Assembly (NCBI GenBank): GCA_947589105.1
Contig: CANQBL010000006.1
Coordinates: 1-59,463, forward strand
Direction of reading: 5' to 3'
Source of the DNA: an uncultured Bacilli bacterium
GTDB taxonomy: Bacteria > Bacillota_I > Bacilli_A > RF39 > UBA660
DNA: 59,463 nucleotides
Below, in pieces: positions 44,772-55,379 of the stretch (position 1 is the stretch's first letter; every line of letters starts with the position of its first letter). The position numbers and the translations under genes were made by a program. The notes beneath the pieces were generated by a model. The model ran no database searches and was not told the DNA's origin. It saw nothing but the letters and a program-made list of their open reading frames with translations.

Positions 44772-45914
44772 TTATTTTCTTTTATTTTCTTCATCCAAAA
44801 ATTCTGTTAATACTTTTATTACTTTATTAACTTCTTGATCAGTTAAATCCGCATATAAAGGTAGTCTAATTAATCTTGATGCGTATTCTTCTGTTATAGG
44901 TAAATCCCCTTCTTTATACCCATATTTTTTACCCATTGGAGAAATATGAAGTGGTATATAGTGGAAAGGCGCTTCTATTTCGTTTTCTCTAAATCTTTGA
45001 ATTAGTCTAGTCCTTGTTTCATTATCTTTTAATATAACATAGTACATATGTGCATTATTAGTAGCATATTCTGGTATATATGGTCTATTAATAATTCCTT
45101 TTTGTTCATATAATTCCAAAGCCTCATTATATTTTTCCCATATACTTATTCTCTTACCTTGTATTTCATCAAATCTTTCTAATTGTGCATATAATAGTGC
45201 CGCTAAAATATCTGAAGGTAAATATGAAGAACCAGGAACTTTCCATGTATATTTATCTACAAATCCTTTAATGAATTGTTTCCTATTAGTTCCTTTTTCT
45301 CTAATCATTTCCGCTAATTCATATTCTTTATCATCCTTTACTATTAGAAGACCACCTTCACCCATTACTATATTTTTAGTTTCATGAAAACTATAACAAC
45401 CATAGTCAGCCAAAGTTCCTAATAATTTGCCTTTATAGTATGAACCTATAGCTTGAGCTGCATCTTCTATAACTTTTAAATTATATTTTTTAGCTATTTC
45501 AAAAATCTTATCCATATCACAAGCTACACCTGCATAATGGACAACATATATAGCCCTAGTTTTATCAGTAATCTTTTCTTCTATTTTATCAGCATCCATA
45601 TTTAATGTTCTTTTATCTATATCAACAAAAACAGGTTTTGCCCCTCTTAATACAAAAGCATTACTGGTAGAAACAAAAGTATAAGAAGGACAGATTACTT
45701 CATCCCCTTTTTTTAAATCACATAAAATAGCTGTCATATCTAGCGCTGTAGAACAAGAAGTTACTAATAATCCTCTTAAATTAAATTTCTTTTCAAGTAT
45801 TTCATCAACTAATTTAGTATATTTATTATCTCCGCAGATTTTTTTAGTTCTTAGAGAATCCAAAACATACTTTTCTTCCAAATTAGTTATTGATGCTCTA
45901 TTAAACGGTATCAT
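44772..45914 (-). CDS. rffA: dTDP-4-amino-4,6-dideoxyhexose transaminase, RffA/WecE-like
   Basis: The 380-aa protein matches RffA/WecE closely: IPFNRASITNLEEKYV at the start, SYTFVSTSNAFVLRGAKPVFVDID, PLP aspartate in EDAAQAIGS, K180 in FHETKNIVMGEGG and APFHYIPLH near the end. Known members convert dTDP-4-keto-6-deoxyglucose to dTDP-4-amino-4,6-dideoxygalactose (dTDP-Fuc4N). RfbA and RfbB, which supply the substrate, are encoded upstream in the same operon. The start overlaps the ATP-grasp gene by 14 bases. Confidence 0.92.
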   Translation of the reverse strand: MIPFNRASITNLEEKYVLDSLRTKKICGDNKYTKLVDEILEKKFNLRGLLVTSCSTALDMTAILCDLKKGDEVICPSYTFVSTSNAFVLRGAKPVFVDIDKRTLNMDADKIEEKITDKTRAIYVVHYAGVACDMDKIFEIAKKYNLKVIEDAAQAIGSYYKGKLLGTLADYGCYSFHETKNIVMGEGGLLIVKDDKEYELAEMIREKGTNRKQFIKGFVDKYTWKVPGSSYLPSDILAALLYAQLERFDEIQGKRISIWEKYNEALELYEQKGIINRPYIPEYATNNAHMYYVILKDNETRTRLIQRFRENEIEAPFHYIPLHISPMGKKYGYKEGDLPITEEYASRLIRLPLYADLTDQEVNKVIKVLTEFLDEENKRK

Positions 45915-47058
45915 TTTCTCCTCCTATATTAATTTTAAATTGTTTTTGATATTCCTCTTTATTCTTAAATGCAAAAATATAAAAACCATATCTTGATGAA
46001 CTATCAATAATATCGTGATCCATATTTTCTATTTCACTTTTATAGTATAAAGATTCTGGATATTTATTTGCTATTTCTTCTAATTTATAATAATCTTCTT
46101 TTGAAAAAATAAATTTAATAACTGCAATTTTAGGTTCTCTTACTTTTTCAAAACGAGGTGGATTACCTAATGCTACATCTATAACCATTCCAACAAAATC
46201 ATATCCAGTAGAAATTTTAACTAAATCGGATCCTATACAATCCCCACCCATTCTAGCTCCTATTTCTATTATTCCTATATTACCATTTTCATCTACTTTA
46301 AATTCTGAATGTGAAGCACCATTTTCAATACTTAATGCATTCAACCCCTCAAATACTGTTTTTTTAACTTCTTCTATTTGTTCTTTAGTTAAATCGCTAG
46401 GTTGAATATGTCCTGTTTCTATGCATTTTGGGAATCCTGTAGTATACTTTTTTGTTATTGTTAAAAAATGATGTTCCCCTTTGTAAGAAATACATTCACA
46501 ACTATATTCATTTCCATATATAACCTCTTCAACTATAGCATGCTTTTCAAAAGAATATTTTACTGCATTATCTATTGCAATTTTTAATTCTTCTTCATTA
46601 TTTACCAAAGCTATTGCTCTACTTCCTGATCTATCTGTTGGTTTTACAATTAATGGAAATTTATTAATTGTAACTTCATCTATACTTTTAACTTTTTGAA
46701 ACTCTGGTGTTTTAATTCCATATTTCTTAAAAGCTTTTCTCATTTCATATTTATTTGTACAAATTAATGAATTATTTGGATTATTACAAGTTAAACCTAA
46801 TTTACTAGCTACATAGTTAACTGTTATTACTGCCAAGTCTGACGCTATAGAGATTACTGCATCAGGTTTAATTTTTTTACATTCTTCTAAAATTTGATCT
46901 TTTTCAGTAATACTAATTGGATAAAAATAGTCAGCATTTTTTTCCCCTATATCACCTGAAGCCCAGGCAAAAACATGAGTTTCATACCCCATATCTTTTG
47001 CCTTTAATATCAATTTATTTTGAAATTCATTTGCTCCTATTATTACTATCTTTTTCAT
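45901..47058 (-). CDS. ATP-grasp ligase in the amino-sugar operon
   Basis: The 385-aa protein has the ATP-grasp architecture: an N-terminal Rossmann pre-ATP domain, the ATP-binding KPTDRSGSRAI and VEEVIYGNEYS, and the metal site HSEFKVDENGNIGIIEIGARMGGD. The family joins a carboxylate to an amine or thiol through acyl phosphate. In enterobacterial ECA loci an acetyltransferase (WecD) follows WecE; here this ligase takes that place. It may attach an amino acid or other acid to the 4-amino group of the dTDP sugar (inference). Confidence 0.87.
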   Translation of the reverse strand: MKKIVIIGANEFQNKLILKAKDMGYETHVFAWASGDIGEKNADYFYPISITEKDQILEECKKIKPDAVISIASDLAVITVNYVASKLGLTCNNPNNSLICTNKYEMRKAFKKYGIKTPEFQKVKSIDEVTINKFPLIVKPTDRSGSRAIALVNNEEELKIAIDNAVKYSFEKHAIVEEVIYGNEYSCECISYKGEHHFLTITKKYTTGFPKCIETGHIQPSDLTKEQIEEVKKTVFEGLNALSIENGASHSEFKVDENGNIGIIEIGARMGGDCIGSDLVKISTGYDFVGMVIDVALGNPPRFEKVREPKIAVIKFIFSKEDYYKLEEIANKYPESLYYKSEIENMDHDIIDSSSRYGFYIFAFKNKEEYQKQFKINIGGENDTV

Positions 47059-47060
47059 AA

Positions 47061-48083
47061 TTAATGCTTATAAGCCTCTTTGTAGGCCCCTGATTCAATA
47101 CTTTCTATCCATTCTTCATTATTAACATACCAGTCAATTGTTTCTTTCATACCAGTCTCAAAATTATAGGTTCTCTCCCATCCCAATTCCTTTTCAGACT
47201 TAGATGAATCAATTGCATATCTTAAATCATGACCTGGTCTATCAGTTACATAAGTTATTAAACTTTCTGGTTTTCCTAATTGTTTTAAGATTGTTTTTAC
47301 AACTTCTAAATTTGTTCTTTCTGAATGACCGCCTAAATTATAGACTTCTCCATTATGTCCTTTTCTAACGATTAAATCTACACCTACATTATGATCATGC
47401 ACATGTATCCAATCACGAACGTTTTCACCTTTACCATATACTGGAATCGGTTCGTTTTTCAAAGCTTTACTAATAACTACTGGAATTAATTTTTCAGGAA
47501 ACTGATAAGCTCCATAATTATTTGAACATCTAGAAATTGTTACTGGCATTTTAAATGTTCTTGCATAAGCTAAGACAAATAAATCTGCACTCGCTTTTGA
47601 AGATGAATAAGGACTCGATGTATGGATTGGTGTTTCTTCTGTAAATAATAAATCTGGTCTATCAAGAGGTAAATCCCCATATACTTCATCTGTTGATACT
47701 TGATGATATCTAATTATTGGATGGTTTTCTTCATCTCTCATTTTTCTAGCAGCATTAAGTAGATTCATTGTTCCTATAATATTTGTTTCTGCAAAAAGAT
47801 TAGGATTCTTTATTGAATTATCTACGTGAGATTCGGCAGCAAAATTAATTATATAATCAAATTTTTCTTTTTTAAATAACTTTTCCACCGCTTCTTTATC
47901 TCTTATATCCATCTTCACAAATTTATAATTTGGTTTTTCTTCAAGTATTTTTATATTATTATAATTGCCTGCATATGTTAAAGCATCTAAACATATAAAA
48001 TCATCTTCGGGATATTTATTTACTACATAATGTAAGTAATTACTACCGATAAATCCTGCACCACCGGTTACTAAAAATTTCAT
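47061..48083 (-). CDS. rfbB: dTDP-glucose 4,6-dehydratase
   Basis: The 340-aa protein shows GGAGFIG at 7-13, the active-site TDEVYG, YSSSK and the substrate signature [14 protein letters not shown]. It converts dTDP-glucose to dTDP-4-keto-6-deoxyglucose. The start overlaps the rfbA stop by four bases with a strong GGAGG site. RfbC/RfbD (rhamnose enzymes) are absent, so the product is directed to the RffA branch. Confidence 0.96.
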   Translation of the reverse strand: MKFLVTGGAGFIGSNYLHYVVNKYPEDDFICLDALTYAGNYNNIKILEEKPNYKFVKMDIRDKEAVEKLFKKEKFDYIINFAAESHVDNSIKNPNLFAETNIIGTMNLLNAARKMRDEENHPIIRYHQVSTDEVYGDLPLDRPDLLFTEETPIHTSSPYSSSKASADLFVLAYARTFKMPVTISRCSNNYGAYQFPEKLIPVVISKALKNEPIPVYGKGENVRDWIHVHDHNVGVDLIVRKGHNGEVYNLGGHSERTNLEVVKTILKQLGKPESLITYVTDRPGHDLRYAIDSSKSEKELGWERTYNFETGMKETIDWYVNNEEWIESIESGAYKEAYKH

Positions 48084-48958
48084 ATTTTTTCCTCCTCATT
48101 TGATATTAATAAAATATATTTCCCATATTCAGTTTGTCTTAATTCTTCACCTAAAGCCTTTAACTGCTCACGATTTATAAAACCCTGTCTCCAAGCTATC
48201 TCTTCTAAACAAGCAATATAAAATCCTTGTCTTGATTGAACCGTTTCAACAAACATTCCTGCTTTTAGCATATTGCTAGGATTTCCTGTGTCTAACCACG
48301 CAACGCCTCTTCCTAAAACTTCAACTTTCAATTTGTTGCGGTTTAAATATTCATTGTTTATTGAAGTTATTTCAAGCTCTCCTCTTGCTGATGGTTTAAC
48401 GTTCTTAGCTATTTCTATAACACTATTATCATAGAAATATAAACCCGGAACAGCATATCTAGATTTTGGATTTTCCGGTTTCTCTTCTATGCTAAGTACA
48501 TTACCATCTGTATCAAATTCAACAACTCCAAATTCCCTTGGATTATTAACTTGATATCCAAATATTGTTGCATAACCTTTTCTTTTTTTGATTTTTGAGA
48601 AAATATCATTAAACCCAGTCCCATAAAATATATTATCACCCAATATCAAACAAACATCTTCATGGCCTATAAATTCTTCTCCAAGAATAAATGCCTCCGC
48701 TAGTCCTTTTGGCTGTTCTTGTATTTTGTAAGAAAAACTCATTCCTAATTTAGAACCATCACCTAATAATTTTTTATAATTTTCTATATCATGTGGTGTT
48801 GATATTATAAGAATTTCCTTGATTCCTGCTAACATCAATGTTGATATAGGGTAATAAATCATTGGTTTATCATATATTGGCAATAATTGTTTTGATACTG
48901 TTATTGTAGAAGGATAAAGTCTTGTGCCTTTACCTCCTGCTAAAATAATTCCCTTCAT
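48080..48958 (-). CDS. rfbA: Glucose-1-phosphate thymidylyltransferase
   Basis: The 292-aa protein has the family signature [21 protein letters not shown] (key GGxGTRL), [19 protein letters not shown] and EEKPENPKS. It makes dTDP-glucose from dTTP and glucose 1-phosphate. A strong GGAGGTT precedes the ATG. It starts the dTDP-amino-sugar block. Confidence 0.96.
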   Translation of the reverse strand: MKGIILAGGKGTRLYPSTITVSKQLLPIYDKPMIYYPISTLMLAGIKEILIISTPHDIENYKKLLGDGSKLGMSFSYKIQEQPKGLAEAFILGEEFIGHEDVCLILGDNIFYGTGFNDIFSKIKKRKGYATIFGYQVNNPREFGVVEFDTDGNVLSIEEKPENPKSRYAVPGLYFYDNSVIEIAKNVKPSARGELEITSINNEYLNRNKLKVEVLGRGVAWLDTGNPSNMLKAGMFVETVQSRQGFYIACLEEIAWRQGFINREQLKALGEELRQTEYGKYILLISNEEEKI

Positions 48959-48969
48959 ATTGAACCTCC

Positions 48970-50670
48970 TTAACTTGTGCTTTCTGTTTCATATTCAAAT
49001 TTAACTGATTCTTTTAAATTATATAAAGCTTTAATGTCCTTTTCTATCCACTCAAATCCAGCTAATGGAGTAAATTCATATGTTGGATATGGTGTTTTTT
49101 TCAAATATATTACGTCTTCAATATCTTTTGAATTTTCAATAACCTCTATATTTTCATTAAATACTTTTTTATTTTCCCTATAGCCATATATCATATCCTT
49201 GTAATTATTTAATGACATAGCAACTATAAGAAAAATACATATGAAATAGAAAATATTTTTTGTTTCAAATAATTTTGTATTATTCATAAACACACTAAAT
49301 AGTACCATTAGTAATGAAACTTGAAGATTTACATATGCAATTAATAAAGGAATTACTAATTCATAATCTATTTTTTCTTCATCCAATTGATTCATTAAGA
49401 ATACTATTCCAAATATCAAGAAAATAATTGCTGTCAAGCATGTTCTATAAGGCATATATGGTGATAATACCATTGAAAATTGGGAACAGTATGCAGATAT
49501 TACGATTATAAGTAGTAATAAATTTTTACCCTCTAATTTTCTAAATAGTAATGTCAAAAAATTAGAAAGTAAAAATAACACCATAAATATATAAGGAATA
49601 AGTTTTGTTAATTCACCTATGTTTGTAATATTTAAATTATATATATTTTCATAATTAAATAATAATTTATTAATAAATCCCAGTTGTGAAAACTTAACTA
49701 ATAATGACACAAATAAGAATAATGATTGAATTAACAAAAGAATCCCTAATACCCATTTGTTTTTTTTCTTATATTTTTTATAAAAAGAAAAGTTATAAAT
49801 AAGAAATAAATATGAAAATGCATAGATGTATACCGGCACAGCTGTAAATAAACCTGGATCAAATTTAAATGTTGACCAACTTACATTTGATACTCTATAG
49901 CATATTTTATCAATTAAACTCATTTTTGAAAATTCTGCAAAAGTGTCCATTCTAGCACCGTTACCTGGTGATAATAAAAAAATAAGAGATCCTGTAAGTC
50001 CTAAGATTGTAAATACCAAAAATTTCCTATTTACTTTGTTACGTTTAATTAATAAGTAATAAATTGTAAATAAAATTGTTAATATCAACGTTATAGCACT
50101 GGTTTGTGCTCCACTCCATCCTGATAATAAAGCAATTATTGGAAGTAATACAGCATCGTATTTTTTACTTTTGTTTTGTATAAATCTTGTATACATCATA
50201 TACACAAACATAAATACTTGGAATGTAGAAACTACATATGCCATACTTCCATCTAACCAATAAACAGATTCCCTTACTATAGCTATATTAATAATATAAA
50301 ATAACATCCAAATCAGAGAAAAATTAACGGCAAATTTTCCTTTATTTTTCGAAACTAATTTTGCGAATAAAAAGAACATCGTTGTAATAAGTAATGTATT
50401 TAAAATCTTCCAAGCTCCAAAACCTAGCTTAAATACTATTATTACAAATAACGGTGTTAGCCCACCACCCCAATTAAAGTAATGATCTATCATATATGAT
50501 ACAATTTCAAAAAAATTCTTATCGCTACTTATTTTTAAAATGAAATCATCCGCATACATAACAACTTGATTCATCAAAAAATATAATAATGAAAAAAATA
50601 TAATATAACTTATGATGTATACTTTATTTTCTTTAATACACTCCATAAATTTATCTAGTTTTTGTTTCAT
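48970..50670 (-). CDS. DUF6056-like polytopic membrane protein, possible GT-C glycosyltransferase
   Basis: The 566-aa protein has about 12-13 TM helices. Its first external loop carries MYADDFILK; an acidic DD/DE pair there is the hallmark of GT-C transferases that use polyprenyl-phosphate sugars. The C-terminal tail is cytoplasmic or external and soluble. I place it with DUF6056/GtrII-like proteins on the layout. Its neighbours (ArnC-like transferase and flippase pair) would supply the lipid-linked sugar it needs. A decayed relative lies at 36.7-36.9 kb. Confidence 0.7.
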   Translation of the reverse strand: MKQKLDKFMECIKENKVYIISYIIFFSLLYFLMNQVVMYADDFILKISSDKNFFEIVSYMIDHYFNWGGGLTPLFVIIVFKLGFGAWKILNTLLITTMFFLFAKLVSKNKGKFAVNFSLIWMLFYIINIAIVRESVYWLDGSMAYVVSTFQVFMFVYMMYTRFIQNKSKKYDAVLLPIIALLSGWSGAQTSAITLILTILFTIYYLLIKRNKVNRKFLVFTILGLTGSLIFLLSPGNGARMDTFAEFSKMSLIDKICYRVSNVSWSTFKFDPGLFTAVPVYIYAFSYLFLIYNFSFYKKYKKKNKWVLGILLLIQSLFLFVSLLVKFSQLGFINKLLFNYENIYNLNITNIGELTKLIPYIFMVLFLLSNFLTLLFRKLEGKNLLLLIIVISAYCSQFSMVLSPYMPYRTCLTAIIFLIFGIVFLMNQLDEEKIDYELVIPLLIAYVNLQVSLLMVLFSVFMNNTKLFETKNIFYFICIFLIVAMSLNNYKDMIYGYRENKKVFNENIEVIENSKDIEDVIYLKKTPYPTYEFTPLAGFEWIEKDIKALYNLKESVKFEYETESTS

Positions 50671-50687
50671 TAAATTTCACCTCACTA

Positions 50688-51033
50688 CTATTTTTTCGCC
50701 TTTCAAACCAAATCTCACTTCTACATAACCAGTATCTTCTACCCCTAAAAATGTATTTTTTTAACAATTCCTAAATATCTTTTATAACTTCCATATCAGT
50801 ATCAAAATATATTTTCCTATTTCATTTAATGACTTTATTATAACATAATCTAAAACAAAATCCTATTTTTTATTTTTATAAGTTTCTTTTATAAAAGTAC
50901 ATTCGTTTAAATCAACTTTTTGCTCAGATCATTTAATTATTTTATAATCAGGTAAATTTTTTCGCAACTTTTTATACATTTCTTAGCTGATTTAGACAAT
51001 GATTTATCCACAAACCAACAATAATGAATATAC
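50688..51033 (-). pseudogene. Decayed copy of the N-terminal part of the GT32-like gene
   Basis: This stretch aligns at nucleotide level with 40494-40846, the first ~115 codons of the GT32-like gene. Shared landmarks are TTTTTTCGCCTTTCAAACC, CATAACCAGTATCTTCTA and CCAACAATAATGAATA. Several small deletions and stop codons break the frame. It fills the gap between the DUF6056-like and pyruvyltransferase genes and shows recombination within the locus. Confidence 0.9.
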
Positions 51034-51103
51034 TTAGCAATACTTATTTTCTTTCACTTATGCATCATAATTAAATCTTTTCTTTTTAATAAAAATTTTT
51101 TGT

Positions 51104-52279
51104 TTATTTTTTTCTTTCAAAAACAAACGGCCTCACAATCTTTTTGATTTTTAAAAGCAGTTTATAAGACTTACTATTTAACAAACAATTTATATAATTT
51201 TCTTTTTCTCTTATTAAATTGGAAAGCTTACTGATTTCTTTTTTATAATCTTGTATTAATTTATCTCTCTTTTCTTTTTCATTATAATAAAATTCAGATT
51301 CTTTAATATTACTTAAAGATTGCTTCATACAAGAGTTGTATAAATTATAATAATAATTCTTTTCTTTTATTTTTTCTTCAAAATCAGATAATTTTGGTAA
51401 ACTCTTATTTCTAATTTCAGCAGTAACAAAAGCATTACATTTATTTTCTAATTCTTTAACTATTTTAATATATGAATTATTATTTTGTTTTGGATTCTCA
51501 AGTAAATCACTTATATTATCTTTTTTAAATTTTGAAGACGAATAACATGATACAAGCTTAGTGAAAGTACCTAATCTATTTTTTTCATATTTTTCATCTT
51601 GAATTAAAATTACCGGAGTTTTTAAAGCTACGGATGGCAACATAGCATGTAATCTTGTCGTTATTACCAAATGAGCCTCTTGATAAACTCTTAATAATTT
51701 TTCTACATTTTCCATCCTGTTTTCAATACTATTTTTTGAATATTCATGAGGGTTTAAAGAATGAGAAATTACTTTTACTTCTCTTTTTGTAGATTTTTTT
51801 ACTTTCTCAATTATTTTCTCATCAACATCAACAAGACATATATAATCCTTCTTTTTTAAATTATTAAATGGCTTAATAGTAAGAGTCATACAACCAGAAA
51901 AATACCCTTTTATACCATGCTTTTTTAACAATTTTAATGTGTTTTCATCTCTACAACCTATCGGTCCATTTTCTTTTAAATATTGACCACCCAAATCACT
52001 TAACCAACTATAATCTCCATTTAGTTTAGAATTTGTTGTAAAGTGCATAGAAATTAACAATGGATTTATATAAGGAGATGGGGGCCAAGCAACTTTATTA
52101 TGCATGTACCAAGCATTCATTATAACTGATACACATTCTCTTTTTTTTGGTATAAACATACCTATTTTTTCTCTGTCAATGTAATAATCTATACTCGGCA
52201 AAAATCTTTTTTGGGCATAAGTTTGTATATCATCACCAATATTATCTGTATCTTTATAATAAAGTAATCCGTATTTCAT
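51104..52279 (-). CDS. Polysaccharide pyruvyltransferase family protein
   Basis: The 391-aa protein has the family pattern: N-terminal YKDTDNIGDDIQTYAQKRFLP, GPIGCRDENTLKLLKKHGI and the C-terminal VITTRLHAMLPSVALKTPVILI. Known members add pyruvate ketals to polysaccharide sugars. Residues 310-391 form a coiled coil with a basic end, perhaps membrane-associating. It starts three bases after the GT2-GT4 fusion gene. Confidence 0.87.
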   Translation of the reverse strand: MKYGLLYYKDTDNIGDDIQTYAQKRFLPSIDYYIDREKIGMFIPKKRECVSVIMNAWYMHNKVAWPPSPYINPLLISMHFTTNSKLNGDYSWLSDLGGQYLKENGPIGCRDENTLKLLKKHGIKGYFSGCMTLTIKPFNNLKKKDYICLVDVDEKIIEKVKKSTKREVKVISHSLNPHEYSKNSIENRMENVEKLLRVYQEAHLVITTRLHAMLPSVALKTPVILIQDEKYEKNRLGTFTKLVSCYSSSKFKKDNISDLLENPKQNNNSYIKIVKELENKCNAFVTAEIRNKSLPKLSDFEEKIKEKNYYYNLYNSCMKQSLSNIKESEFYYNEKEKRDKLIQDYKKEISKLSNLIREKENYINCLLNSKSYKLLLKIKKIVRPFVFERKK

Positions 52280-52282
52280 ATT

Positions 52283-54622
52283 TTAGCCCCTTACAATTAG
52301 TTTTTTTATTATTCTAACTATTCTATAAATTATTTGACCTATCAATTTTAAAATATAGAAAGGTACTAATATAATTCCCTTTAAATTACTAAAAATTCTA
52401 TATAAAATTACCGCTTCTTTATATATATGCATTTTTATTAACCAATTAATTAATAAATCCTTAATGTATTGTTTCTTAAAACAATTCATTATACCGTTTC
52501 CCATATTTTTATAATAATTAATAAAATAATTAAATTCTTCTTTTGACTCTAATAAATATTGATTTAATAATTCTAAAGCAATGTCATTATTTTCAAACTT
52601 TTTATTACTTTTATTTTTCAATAAATTAGCGATAATTTTATTCATATTTTGATTCATTTGCTTTATCGTAAAGCCATTTAATATTTTTTTTCGACAATTT
52701 ACTTTATATTTATTATCATTTGTAAGAACGTGCTCTAAACATTTGACAAATTTAAAAATTTCTTCTTTATCATAACGATAATCTCTAACATCTTCTTCTT
52801 TTTGTTTTGTATCAATAACATATCCAACAGATTTATCAATTATTTCATTTTGACCACCAACATTACTAGAAACTATTGGGACTCCCATAGATAAAGATTC
52901 ATAAGTTGTAAGAGCTAAACCTTCTTTAATAGAACAATTTATTGTACAATCACTTATTGCATAAATCTCTTTTGAATTTTTAACACTACCAAGAAAATAT
53001 ACAAAATCATCAAGTTTTGCGTTTTTTATTTTTCCCTTTAATATATTAAGTAAAGGTCCATCACCACAAATAACAAAAATAGAATCTTTATGTTTTTGAG
53101 TAAAAGCTTTAATTATCTCAAAAAGCAAAAATGGTCTTTTTTGATCAACAATTCTAGCAATAAATGATATTACTTTTTTATCTGATGGCAAATTATATTT
53201 ATCTTTTATTGCCATTATTTGATCTTGAGTATAATCATTAACAAATTTTTCTTCATCTACTCCAATGTATACCGTTGATACTTCTTTAGGATCCCGTTTA
53301 AAATAATCAATTAAAATATTTTCAGAATGCTTATTACAAACTAAGGTTTTATCTATAACAGAAGATACAGCACTTGAATCTCTAGAATATCCCCCATTGC
53401 GATTATACCATTCTTCCATATGAACATAATCTAATATTTTAATATCATTAAATTTGCTTTTTATATATGGTAAAGACATATATCCATAAATGCTGTTAGA
53501 ATTAAAGATAAGTTCTGTATTATTCTTTTTTATTAAATACTCTAAAAATAAATGCCAGTATTTTCTATCTATAAAAGAAGGCAAAATATAATAAGTATCA
53601 ACATACTTTTTAATTTCATTTAACCAATCATTATCGCTAATATTAGTAAATATTGCTGTAACACAGTATTTCCTATTCAAGCCCTTTAAAAAATCTATAT
53701 TAAATTTATCTGCTCCCCCAATAACTACATGTGGCATTATCATAATTATATTTTTTTTCTTAGATTTTATTTTAGAAAAAACTTTAAAAGGATTAGATAC
53801 TCTAAATACATCATCCCAATCATAATCATCTTTTGGGTATTCAATTGCTCGTAAATCAAAATCAACTTTATCTTTATATTTATTTAAAAGTGCTTTTGTT
53901 ATTTGCCAATTTTTTTTAGATTCTGATTTTTTTAATTCTCCATTTTTCTTTCTTCTGTACCAAAAACCATAATAACTTAAGTGCAAAGGTATTTTTGACA
54001 TAGAAAATAGTTTAAGCCAAAAATACCAATCTTCATTTATTCCTTTTTCTTTTGTTCCATAACCACCTACAGCAAAAAAATCTTCTTTTCTAATCATTGC
54101 AGTAGCAACTAATATATTTTGATTAACTTCTTTTTTAATATCAAATTTTTGCTTCCATAAATATTCCATTTCACCAAAACCCACAGAATCAGTATATGAA
54201 AAACAAGCATTAGGGTTAGTCTCTAATGAATAAAAAGCACATTCAATATAGTTTTGCTCAATTAAATCGTCATCATCTAAAAAAACCAAATATTTACTAC
54301 TTTTACTAGCTTTAGAAGCACCAAAATCTCTAGTAATTGCTAGACCTTCGTTTTTTTTATGGTAAACTTTTATTCTTTTATCTTTTTTTTCTAATTCATT
54401 TAATACATCTAAACTGTATTTATCTTTGCTCCCATCATCAATAATAATCCATTCAAACCATGGGAAAGATTGATTTAAAACTGATTTGACAGTATCCACT
54501 ATATATTCACCTGAATTATAAAAAGGGGTAATAATAGATACTAATGGTTTAAATTTTTCAATTTCTTTAACATCTTCTTTTATATTCTTATTTATCGGTG
54601 TAACTTTAAAATCAAAACTCAT
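52283..54622 (-). CDS. GT2-GT4 fusion glycosyltransferase
   Basis: The 779-aa protein has an N-terminal GT2 domain (about 25-260: VSIITPFYNSGEYI, IIIDDGSKD, LDDDD metal site). A GT4 domain follows (about 310-660) with VISFIARIVDQKRP, ICGDGPLLN and the donor site EGLALTTYESLSMGVPIVSSNVGG. The C-terminus has a hydrophobic, basic stretch (about 735-775). It may extend and cap the repeat on the ABC-exported chain. It lies 13 bases after the exporter ATPase gene. Confidence 0.92.
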   Translation of the reverse strand: MSFDFKVTPINKNIKEDVKEIEKFKPLVSIITPFYNSGEYIVDTVKSVLNQSFPWFEWIIIDDGSKDKYSLDVLNELEKKDKRIKVYHKKNEGLAITRDFGASKASKSSKYLVFLDDDDLIEQNYIECAFYSLETNPNACFSYTDSVGFGEMEYLWKQKFDIKKEVNQNILVATAMIRKEDFFAVGGYGTKEKGINEDWYFWLKLFSMSKIPLHLSYYGFWYRRKKNGELKKSESKKNWQITKALLNKYKDKVDFDLRAIEYPKDDYDWDDVFRVSNPFKVFSKIKSKKKNIIMIMPHVVIGGADKFNIDFLKGLNRKYCVTAIFTNISDNDWLNEIKKYVDTYYILPSFIDRKYWHLFLEYLIKKNNTELIFNSNSIYGYMSLPYIKSKFNDIKILDYVHMEEWYNRNGGYSRDSSAVSSVIDKTLVCNKHSENILIDYFKRDPKEVSTVYIGVDEEKFVNDYTQDQIMAIKDKYNLPSDKKVISFIARIVDQKRPFLLFEIIKAFTQKHKDSIFVICGDGPLLNILKGKIKNAKLDDFVYFLGSVKNSKEIYAISDCTINCSIKEGLALTTYESLSMGVPIVSSNVGGQNEIIDKSVGYVIDTKQKEEDVRDYRYDKEEIFKFVKCLEHVLTNDNKYKVNCRKKILNGFTIKQMNQNMNKIIANLLKNKSNKKFENNDIALELLNQYLLESKEEFNYFINYYKNMGNGIMNCFKKQYIKDLLINWLIKMHIYKEAVILYRIFSNLKGIILVPFYILKLIGQIIYRIVRIIKKLIVRG

Positions 54623-54635
54623 AATCTACTTCCTT

Positions 54636-55370
54636 CTATCCTAATTGTTCCTTATAATATTGATCACATACTTCTTTAGTATTCCCCATTTTTATCACTT
54701 TGCCATGTTCTAACCAAACAACTTTAGTACATAAATCTTTTATTGATTGAAGCGAGTGAGAAACATATAACACGGTTGTTCCTCCTTTAATCATTTCCAT
54801 CATTTTATTTTTACTTTTTTCCTGAAACTTTATATCTCCAACAGATAAAATTTCATCAACTATTAAAATTTCTGGGTTAACTATTGTTGCTATTGAAAAA
54901 GCTAATTTAGCTGTCATACCAGAAGAAAAGTTTTTAATTGGCACATCCAAAAATTCTCTTAATTCAGAAAACTCAACAATTTCATCGAACTTTTCATCTA
55001 AGAATTTTTTTGAATAACCTAATATTGCACCATTTAAATAAATATTTTCTCTTGCAGTTAAATCAGGATCAAAACCTGCTCCTAATTCTATCATAGGAGA
55101 TATAACACCATTAACAACAACTTTACCTTTTGTTGGTTTCATAACTCCACTTACTACTTTTAAAAGGGTTGATTTTCCCGCTCCATTACTTCCTATAAGT
55201 CCAACTACTTCACCTTTATCAACATGAAAATCAACATCTTTTAAAGCCCAAAACTCATCTTTTTTTCTTTTTTTTCTATTAGCAAATAAATTAATAAAAG
55301 CTTGTTTCATGGAAAAATCTTTTTCAATACCAAGATTAAATTTCATTGAAACGTTATCTATCTTAATCAT
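54636..55370 (-). CDS. Polysaccharide/teichoic-type ABC exporter ATP-binding protein
   Basis: The 244-aa ATPase has Walker A GSNGAGKST, a signature FSSGMTAKLAFS and Walker B ILIVDEILSVGD, plus the HSLQSI switch. It belongs to the Wzt/TagH/RfbE group. It lacks the extra C-terminal carbohydrate-binding domain found in O-antigen Wzt, so chain termination is probably not read by the ATPase. It pairs with the permease encoded nine bases upstream. Confidence 0.95.
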   Translation of the reverse strand: MIKIDNVSMKFNLGIEKDFSMKQAFINLFANRKKRKKDEFWALKDVDFHVDKGEVVGLIGSNGAGKSTLLKVVSGVMKPTKGKVVVNGVISPMIELGAGFDPDLTARENIYLNGAILGYSKKFLDEKFDEIVEFSELREFLDVPIKNFSSGMTAKLAFSIATIVNPEILIVDEILSVGDIKFQEKSKNKMMEMIKGGTTVLYVSHSLQSIKDLCTKVVWLEHGKVIKMGNTKEVCDQYYKEQLG

Positions 55371-55379
55371 AACAACCTC

